Shown here one piece after another: positions 6,832 through 11,633 of a stretch of 11,633 nucleotides of DNA (position 1 is its first letter; each line of letters begins with the position of its first letter). The DNA is from Methanospirillum hungatei (GTDB lineage Archaea > Halobacteriota > Methanomicrobia > Methanomicrobiales > Methanospirillaceae), in contig NZ_JAIWNS010000167.1 in NCBI RefSeq assembly GCF_020216685.1, forward strand, positions 1 through 11,633. The letters run 5' to 3'. The notes beneath the pieces are model-generated. The model made no database searches, was not told where the DNA came from, and saw nothing but the letters and a program-made list of their open reading frames with translations. The position numbers were made by a program, and so were the translations under genes.

Positions 6832-9324
6832 TTATGTATAGTACTTCTCTATCTGTGATTCATCAACATCGAAGGTCTGATTTGTCTCAATGATACGATA
6901 GGGCCCGGTTGCACGGACATCATAGGGTGAGTTCGTTGTTGCATAGGGGAGGGTGAAGGTGCCATTCTCACTCTGCTGACGATAGGTGAAGTGACGGCCC
7001 TGGTTTGTAATGATGGGGACTTCGATGGTCCCGGTTCCGGGGATAGTGTATCCCTTGACCCGTTCGAAGATCTTGATGTTGTTGAGAGTTACGTCACCGG
7101 GGAATGTCCGGGTTCCGTTTGATTCGTAGATGAGGCGGTAATTCTGGAGGGCCGGGGTGTCGGTGATGGGGGAAGTGTATTTTAGAGAAACAACCTCTTG
7201 GTTCGGTTGTTTTTGTGAAAGGAAGACCTGAGTTTGTGACAGATTCAATGGGAGTAAATTTTTCATAACAGGAACTTCCTGGTTTTCTATTGTTGTTGTA
7301 CGATAAGAAACGAGTACGCTTGTATTTGCTGGAATAAACGAACCATCATTCACATGGAGTTTTACCAAAGTCGTGTTAAAAAAGGCAGATTTCAATCCGA
7401 TCATCGGTGAGAGTATCTGACTTTTCTGATTTGGAACACTATAAAAGATAAAATAATATGGATCTATCGTTAAATCAAGAGAAATCCACTTAAATAACGT
7501 AGGAATGTCATTAAATAACAATTTATTTGTAGTAATAATATATTGTCCATGAAACTTTCCGGCTATCTTCTCTGCCTCCTCATCTGATTCAGATAAGAAA
7601 TATTTCGCAACTGAACCCATATTATCTTCAAACGGTGATGTGACAATGATCTTATGAGACAAGGCGAGTATCCAGTGTCCATATTCCCATGAGGATATTA
7701 TCGTCGATGCATTTTCAGGATACGTAAAGTCGCTTTTCGAGTAAATAGAGTAATAATCCAAACCAGAAGAGTTCTGATCTTTTAACCAAAGAAGGGGATC
7801 AATCCATTCAAGATCAATAGATGCAATCTGAGTTTCCTTATGGGCTACTTCACTCGCAACAGGAATTGAGAGGATAGTAATTATTCCAATTAATATTCCA
7901 ACTATGATTATTGACTTATTACTCTTATTTCCTGTAACATTGTTAATTCTTTTATCTGATTTTCGCTTATCTGATGGTGAATTGGAAGTTATCATTCTCC
8001 GATATAATTCACTTAAACCGATGCCGGCAAAAAGAACCACAACAATCCCACTGTAGTAAAGATACCGGGTAACGAGCATACTTAGCACAAAAAAACCTAT
8101 TCCCCAGGTACATAATCCCAGATACAGGGGCTCCTTGAATTGAATGAACTTTTTAAATATTTGATAAAATCCAAAAATCGCAAATGCGGATGCGATATTA
8201 AATAAAAGTAAGACCACTACGGGATCAGAGGGCTGCATTTCATCGATGGTTACTCCGGAAATACCAAATCCTAATGTTCCCTTTAATGTACCCATCAAAG
8301 ATCCTATAATATCAGGAGCACTTACATTAAGGCCAAATAATAATCCAATACCAATTACACCAAATATAGCATAATAGTAGATCCGATTACTCAAAACTGG
8401 AGGGAACATTAATAGATACAATAGCAACGATTCAAGAATGATTAAAAAAGGAGCCAAAAGATGAACTATAGAATACTGGCTAAATGATACTCCGGGAACA
8501 TGAATACCACTGATTCCAAAAAGAATAATAAAAAAACCAAATATTATCGCATGAATCTTTAAAATTTTAAGAAAATCTTCTTTATTATGAATTACCAGAG
8601 GTAAAAACAGAGTTATTACCCCAACAATACCTGCAATAAGGGTACAGGTAGGTATTGTCATTATAGCCAGATAATAAATAAGACCACCAATTAATGCAGG
8701 TAAGAAATCGCCGTAGTTACATACCAGGCACTGGTGATCATACTCATCACTTATATGATTTTTTGTGCTTTTCAAATTTTTTAGGAGGTAGAAATAGCAG
8801 ATAAAAAACAATGAAGTCAGCAAAACCTCCAGAATATGATGATCGACATATCCATAAAATGAACGAAAGAGTGTTTCTCCTCCTAATACTGAGATCAATA
8901 TCGCCGAAAGATATCCAGCCTCCTTATTCCAGGCAAGTTTTCCAAGCATATAACAGATAGGAATCAATATTAATCCCAGAATTGGAGGAATCCACGAGAT
9001 TATTCGAATAATATCGCTCTGATTTGTTGCACCAAGTAGCCAGACAACGCTGCTTACCATTAAGGGAAATACCGGACCCCAGTCAATAACCTTACCCATT
9101 GGATAAGAAAGCATCGGATCATACCATGAATAAGCAGGGAAATGATGAAGTATCTGTTCAACCTGACGGACCGTGTACCAGGGATCGGTCATTGAAACAA
9201 CAGGCTCGATTCCAGATAGTAAATATTCCATTGGCAACAGACGTATCCAGAGTCCAATGAGAGCAAAAAATAAGAGGCAAATACCTAATCCAATATGAAA
9301 ACGATCATTGAAAATTGATTTCAT
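6832..9324 (-). CDS. aglB: AglB/STT3 dolichyl-phosphate-linked oligosaccharide--protein glycosyltransferase
   Basis: The enzyme moves the lipid-linked glycan onto Asn of N-X-S/T sequons on the outer face of the membrane. The 830-residue protein has the STT3 order: about 13 membrane segments (residues 12-490), then a soluble C-terminal domain. The first acidic motif is in MTDPWYTV (D47), the second is D161-H-H (YVDHHILE), the TIXE motif of the long external loop is T359-I-D-E362, and TRYLYYSG (R420) follows. The WWDYG-equivalent is SWEYGHW (545-551), with the first Trp replaced by Ser and Asp by Glu. A DK/MI-like helix may be NMGSVAKYFLS (568-578). The region coding residues about 711-830 is far richer in G+C than the rest. 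ATG 9324 has only a weak ribosome site. It lies between two sheath-like genes, its probable surface-protein context. Confidence 0.93.
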   Translation of the reverse strand: MKSIFNDRFHIGLGICLLFFALIGLWIRLLPMEYLLSGIEPVVSMTDPWYTVRQVEQILHHFPAYSWYDPMLSYPMGKVIDWGPVFPLMVSSVVWLLGATNQSDIIRIISWIPPILGLILIPICYMLGKLAWNKEAGYLSAILISVLGGETLFRSFYGYVDHHILEVLLTSLFFICYFYLLKNLKSTKNHISDEYDHQCLVCNYGDFLPALIGGLIYYLAIMTIPTCTLIAGIVGVITLFLPLVIHNKEDFLKILKIHAIIFGFFIILFGISGIHVPGVSFSQYSIVHLLAPFLIILESLLLYLLMFPPVLSNRIYYYAIFGVIGIGLLFGLNVSAPDIIGSLMGTLKGTLGFGISGVTIDEMQPSDPVVVLLLFNIASAFAIFGFYQIFKKFIQFKEPLYLGLCTWGIGFFVLSMLVTRYLYYSGIVVVLFAGIGLSELYRRMITSNSPSDKRKSDKRINNVTGNKSNKSIIIVGILIGIITILSIPVASEVAHKETQIASIDLEWIDPLLWLKDQNSSGLDYYSIYSKSDFTYPENASTIISSWEYGHWILALSHKIIVTSPFEDNMGSVAKYFLSESDEEAEKIAGKFHGQYIITTNKLLFNDIPTLFKWISLDLTIDPYYFIFYSVPNQKSQILSPMIGLKSAFFNTTLVKLHVNDGSFIPANTSVLVSYRTTTIENQEVPVMKNLLPLNLSQTQVFLSQKQPNQEVVSLKYTSPITDTPALQNYRLIYESNGTRTFPGDVTLNNIKIFERVKGYTIPGTGTIEVPIITNQGRHFTYRQQSENGTFTLPYATTNSPYDVRATGPYRIIETNQTFDVDESQIEKYYT

Positions 9325-9363
9325 TCCAATAGTACTGGTTCTTCAATCACATGAATCCATCGA

Positions 9364-9392
9364 AATTACACGTAATTGCAGAGATAAAGTTA
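9364..9392 (-). promoter_or_regulatory. Candidate aglB promoter with a palindrome at the start-site region
   Basis: On the minus strand TAACTTTATC (9392-9383) is a TATA candidate about 60 nt before the aglB ATG, so RNA would begin near 9362. Just downstream, at 9364-9377, is the near-perfect palindrome AATTACGTGTAATT (6-bp arms, 2-nt centre), at or next to the predicted transcription start. It could be a repressor site. Both are pattern calls. Confidence 0.3.
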
Positions 9393-9433
9393 TCCAGGTC
9401 AAAATAGTTAACTAATACTGATATTAGAGAATT

Positions 9434-9440
9434 AAAAAAA
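9434..9440 (-). terminator. Oligo-T terminator after the large sheath-like gene
   Basis: The minus-strand transcript carries T7 within TTCTTTTTTTAATTC about 23 nt after the stop codon at 9463, the typical archaeal intrinsic termination signal. A 6-bp inverted repeat (CTAATA/TATTAG, 9412-9427) lies further downstream. This supports mostly monocistronic expression of the large sheath-like gene, with aglB using its own promoter. Confidence 0.5.
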
Positions 9441-9462
9441 GAATGAATCAAAGATTTAAGTA

Positions 9463-10629
9463 TTAGAACTTAAATCCTGATTCGTATGCAAAGGTCTTCT
9501 GGAAGTTCTTGATACCGCCGGTGACGGATGCAGTGTCCTTCCAGTTGTTGGTTGCGGATGGAACCTGGTTCTTTCCACGTGCTTCCATGATGGAGCCGCC
9601 GAAGAGAGTCTTTACAGTTCCGTCTGCAAATCCACTGCCAGAGTTGCTGTCAGGAGTGACGGCGATCTGGTAGTTCAGCATTGCCGGGATGTCACCAGTT
9701 GCTGCAACTGCACGTGCTGCACCCTTGGTGGAGATCTGAGCACTGTTGATGTTAACAAGTTCACTCTTTGCCTTGACGACATTACAGAATGCCGGGAAGT
9801 AGCTGCTGGATGAGGATGCGAAGACACAGCGGATGCTGTCTGCAGTCTTCTCCCAGTTGCCTGCAACATCAAGTGTCCACTCTTCTGCACCAACAAGGTG
9901 TGCACCTTCAGTGCTTGCATAGGTCAGAACTTTCTCAACTTCGAGGTTGGAAAGGCCCTTGCCCTTGTTCTGTGAGTCGAAGTCGAGGTTCATGTTGAGT
10001 GCCAGCTTGCCACCGTTGCTGCGGAGGGAGTCGGTCCAGGTCAGGATTGCGATCTCTTCACCAGCATAGAGCTTGCTGTCATGAATGTTTCCAAGGACCT
10101 TTCCTTCATTCGAAACATAGTCATAGTTCTCAGTATCAAGGAGCATTAAGTCAAGGAAACCTGCAAAGTCCATGCTTCCCCAATCTGAAGTACCATCGGC
10201 GTTAATGACTGGTTCCATCTTGGTGGTGAGCTCTTCCTTTGGAACATTGAACTTCTTAATATACCAGTTACCATCTGATAACTGAGCAGCATTTAAATAG
10301 GTAGTCCAAGAGGTACCATATGTAGTTGCCCATGACTGTGCAACAGACTTGAGGTAGTTATACTCAGCAGTTGTCAAGGAGTAACCTGCATCAATGAGCT
10401 GTTCCTGACTGTTGGTATCAAAAATTGCACCAACAAATTCTGCATTCTGAGAGTCGATGGTCCACTGCATTTCTGCTTCCTGGCTGACTGCGCCAGTAAC
10501 ATCGATAAGAGTATCGATGGTAAAGATCTGGTTCTCTGGAACCTGCTGCGGGAGCCGGTCTGCGGATGCAAACCCAGTGACTGCAACAAGTGCAACCAGT
10601 GCAAGAACAATTGCGTATCCGAACTTCAC
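9463..10629 (-). CDS. Major sheath/S-layer-like secreted protein (MspA/SH1-type candidate)
   Basis: A 388-residue exported protein with a clear signal peptide (residues 1-23, cleavage at ASA-D). The mature part is rich in Ser, Thr, Ala, Asn and alternating beta-type sequence, with no membrane anchor. Cys268 and Cys282 frame RCVFASSSSSYFPAFCN and are conserved in the paralogue at 5924-6745. Residues about 63-182 are an insertion relative to that paralogue. It has no N-X-S/T sequon at all. Translation starts at GTG 10629 behind a perfect AGGAGG (10638-10643). A canonical promoter, a hairpin near the predicted mRNA 5' end and a T7 terminator point to strong expression. These traits fit the amyloid-like tubular sheath subunits of Methanospirillum and Methanothrix, my best recognition, but I could not align it. 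Otherwise it is an S-layer-type protein. Confidence 0.78.
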   Translation of the reverse strand: MKFGYAIVLALVALVAVTGFASADRLPQQVPENQIFTIDTLIDVTGAVSQEAEMQWTIDSQNAEFVGAIFDTNSQEQLIDAGYSLTTAEYNYLKSVAQSWATTYGTSWTTYLNAAQLSDGNWYIKKFNVPKEELTTKMEPVINADGTSDWGSMDFAGFLDLMLLDTENYDYVSNEGKVLGNIHDSKLYAGEEIAILTWTDSLRSNGGKLALNMNLDFDSQNKGKGLSNLEVEKVLTYASTEGAHLVGAEEWTLDVAGNWEKTADSIRCVFASSSSSYFPAFCNVVKAKSELVNINSAQISTKGAARAVAATGDIPAMLNYQIAVTPDSNSGSGFADGTVKTLFGGSIMEARGKNQVPSATNNWKDTASVTGGIKNFQKTFAYESGFKF

Positions 10630-10650
10630 GTAAATTTCCTCCTACATTTC

Positions 10651-10669
10651 ATGCTGATACTCTCAGCAT
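10651..10669 (-). promoter_or_regulatory. 5'-leader hairpin of the large sheath-like mRNA
   Basis: ATGCTGA (10651-10657) and TCAGCAT (10663-10669) form a perfect 7-bp stem with a 5-nt loop. With the TATA box at 10695-10703, transcription should start near 10673, so the hairpin would lie within about the first 25 nt of the mRNA and just upstream of the AGGAGG site. Hairpins at mRNA 5' ends often stabilise abundant transcripts; that role is inferred here. Confidence 0.6.
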
Positions 10670-10694
10670 CAACAAAACAAGGTTGTGAGTATCG

Positions 10695-10703
10695 TTATAA
10701 ATA
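10695..10703 (-). promoter_or_regulatory. TATA box (with BRE) of the large sheath-like gene
   Basis: On the minus strand GGGAAAC is followed by TATTTATAA, an archaeal BRE plus TATA arrangement close to consensus and the best promoter in the window. The predicted start near 10673 gives a leader of about 44 nt with the hairpin and the ribosome site. Confidence 0.6.
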
Positions 10704-10730
10704 GTTTCCCAGAAAAAATGTCGTTGATTG

Positions 10731-10753
10731 ACGATAAAACCTTTGTTTATCGT
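10731..10753. promoter_or_regulatory. Upstream dyad, possible regulator site
   Basis: ACGATAAA (10731-10738) and TTTATCGT (10746-10753) form a perfect 8-bp inverted repeat with a 7-nt spacer, 28 bp or more upstream of the BRE/TATA of the large sheath-like gene. That is a position used by archaeal activators. No regulator is known from this window. Confidence 0.45.
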
Positions 10754-10839
10754 AGTTTTTAAACCCATCCTTTCTTCTAAAATGAGCCTTATTCCTTCAG
10801 AAATCTCAAAATAATTCAGGATATTGCAGGAATCGCGAA

Positions 10840-10911
10840 TCATTCGAAATACACACCTGTCGAAGTCATCATTTTCGTATCGCCCTGAAATATCTCTTGA
10901 TTAACGCTCAT
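10840..10911 (-). CDS. Candidate 23-residue micro-ORF with a perfect ribosome binding site
   Basis: ATG 10911 is preceded by GGAGGTGA, a full match to the archaeal 16S 3' end, with 3 nt before the start. The reading frame is MSVNQEIFQGDTKMMTSTGVYFE, then stop. It lies upstream of the large sheath-like promoter and after the acylphosphatase gene. No family is recognised. It could be a true small protein, a leader peptide or the 5' stub of a lost gene. A longer frame overlapping its stop as ATGA runs through the sheath promoter and is not believed. Confidence 0.35.
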   Translation of the reverse strand: MSVNQEIFQGDTKMMTSTGVYFE

Positions 10912-10980
10912 GTGTCACCTCCAATGAAAAAAGAGTATTGTCAAAATTTCCACCCTAAACCTGAAAGGCTATTGAATGGA

Positions 10981-11052
10981 TTATCTCATCATCTCCTCAA
11001 TAAATGAAATGATACCCATGGCGAGAACCAGAATGACATCATCTTTGAACAC
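10981..11052 (-). CDS. Candidate 23-residue membrane micro-ORF after acylphosphatase
   Basis: Two nucleotides after the acylphosphatase stop, a GTG at 11052 opens FKDDVILVLAMGIISFIEEM (after the start residue), ending at 10981. Charged ends around about 14 hydrophobic residues suggest a short membrane helix. There is no independent ribosome site, so translation would depend on coupling to the gene before it. It could instead be a 3' remnant. Low confidence. Confidence 0.25.
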   Translation of the reverse strand: MFKDDVILVLAMGIISFIEEMMR

Positions 11053-11054
11053 AC

Positions 11055-11432
11055 TTATTTAAGAACCCGATCCAGTCTCTGATTGATACTCTGGAGGTAA
11101 TAGAGAATTGAATCAAACCCATCTAAAAATTCATCCATCATTTCGCCCCTCATGATTATAAATTCTGAATATTTTCCCGAATAGGGATATTCAGTAACCT
11201 CAAGAGATTTGATCTTCACCGGGGGAGAAATCTTTCGAATCGACTGAATAAATGCAGTAATTTTTCCCTCTTCACCTTCAATTACAATAGCAACCTCTTG
11301 TGAAGACTGATTTCGAACATACCCGGTTAATTCAAGACCATCAGCGATATCCTCAACGTAATTCCGAAACCCTGCTCCCCGGACTTTTCCTTTCACTAAA
11401 ATATGATAGTGTTTCTTATCTGAAGCGGACAT
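11055..11432 (-). CDS. acyP: Acylphosphatase with C-terminal helical extension
   Basis: Acylphosphatases hydrolyse acyl phosphates such as carbamoyl phosphate or 1,3-bisphosphoglycerate. Residues about 8-92 form the whole domain: VKGKVRGAGFRNYV with the phosphate-binding loop and R23, then GYVRNQ with N41, exactly the numbering of the two catalytic residues in the family, and VAIVIEGEEGKITAFI. The usual GVGFR reads GAGFR, and the loop GYVRN is followed by QSSQEV rather than the common DG turn. About 30 extra residues at the C-terminus (MMDEFLDGFDSILYYLQSIN and on) form a predicted helix beyond the usual 90-residue length. ATG 11432 has GGAG 10 nt upstream. It is divergent from the gene starting at 11542. 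The link to the surface genes downstream is only positional. Confidence 0.88.
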   Translation of the reverse strand: MSASDKKHYHILVKGKVRGAGFRNYVEDIADGLELTGYVRNQSSQEVAIVIEGEEGKITAFIQSIRKISPPVKIKSLEVTEYPYSGKYSEFIIMRGEMMDEFLDGFDSILYYLQSINQRLDRVLK

Positions 11433-11541
11433 AGTAAATAAACTCCAACGAATCCATGGGCACTATCTGCATAATACTCTCACGGGCAGTGCTGAATGTT
11501 TGAACGCATCATCATTATTTGTGTGAGCCCAATACATACTA

Positions 11542-11633
11542 ATGAATCCATCTTCAAAAGTATCATCTGCCCCATCAGAAGACGAGAACGAAGGGCCCCT
11601 TACATTCGAGAAAGTATGGAAAATGTTTCAGGA
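11542..11633 (+). CDS. 5' end of an unidentified gene, cut by the window edge
   Basis: ATG 11542 opens a frame that stays open to the end of the window (30 complete codons). It starts MNPSSKVSSAPSEDENEGPL and continues TFEKVWKMFQ. The run FEKVW-MFQ resembles the start of archaeal coiled-coil proteins of the DUF3782 / PD-(D/E)XK-like group, in which repeats such as MFQET-DRxF follow, but too little is present to decide. No good ribosome site precedes it. The A/T-rich TCATTATTT 20-30 nt upstream could be a TATA box for a nearly leaderless mRNA. It diverges from the acylphosphatase gene over 109 bp. Confidence 0.55.
   Translation, partial: MNPSSKVSSAPSEDENEGPLTFEKVWKMFQ

Noticed and set aside
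10649..10843. 64-codon minus-strand frame starting ATGA-overlapped with the 23-residue micro-ORF
   Set aside because: It runs through the TATA box, the predicted transcription start and the leader hairpin of the large sheath-like gene, and its composition is not protein-like in the second half.

Overview
The window looks like a chromosomal segment of a methanogenic archaeon of the order Methanomicrobiales, most probably close to Methanospirillum. The grounds are archaeal-only gene families (fibrillarin and Nop5 of the C/D box RNP, Cbf5, an AglB/STT3 oligosaccharyltransferase), archaeal-style TATA boxes, 4-nt ATGA and 1-nt TAATG gene overlaps, a tRNA without encoded CCA, and two secreted proteins that resemble the amyloid-like sheath proteins of filamentous methanogens. 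No database search was possible, so the genus is an inference.

Left third (1-4569): two divergent operons share a spacer of about 80 bp at 2741-2819. On the minus strand lie a DUF112/TctA-like membrane protein, Nop5 and fibrillarin, which abut or overlap. On the plus strand lie uroporphyrinogen-III synthase (hemD) and Cbf5, overlapping by 1 nt and followed by tRNA-Ser(GGA). One short promoter region therefore serves the protein parts of both archaeal guide-RNA modification systems: C/D box 2'-O-methylation and H/ACA pseudouridylation.

Middle (4570-5923): about 1.35 kb without an intact gene. It holds two or three broken, coding-like stretches, a strong hairpin (5075-5111) and a shorter dyad (5412-5436). 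It reads as decayed accessory DNA.

Right half (5924-11432, minus strand): a cell-surface cassette. In transcription order it contains an acylphosphatase with an extra C-terminal helix, two candidate micro-ORFs, a 388-residue sheath-like protein with strong expression signals, an 830-residue AglB oligosaccharyltransferase, and a shorter paralogue of the sheath protein. The larger sheath-like protein has no N-X-S/T sequon, while the smaller paralogue has five. This suggests that the transferase modifies the paralogue, or other surface proteins, rather than the major subunit. The 3' end of the aglB gene has a markedly higher G+C content than the rest of the gene, which suggests a recombinant gene. 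At the right edge a plus-strand gene begins and is cut off.
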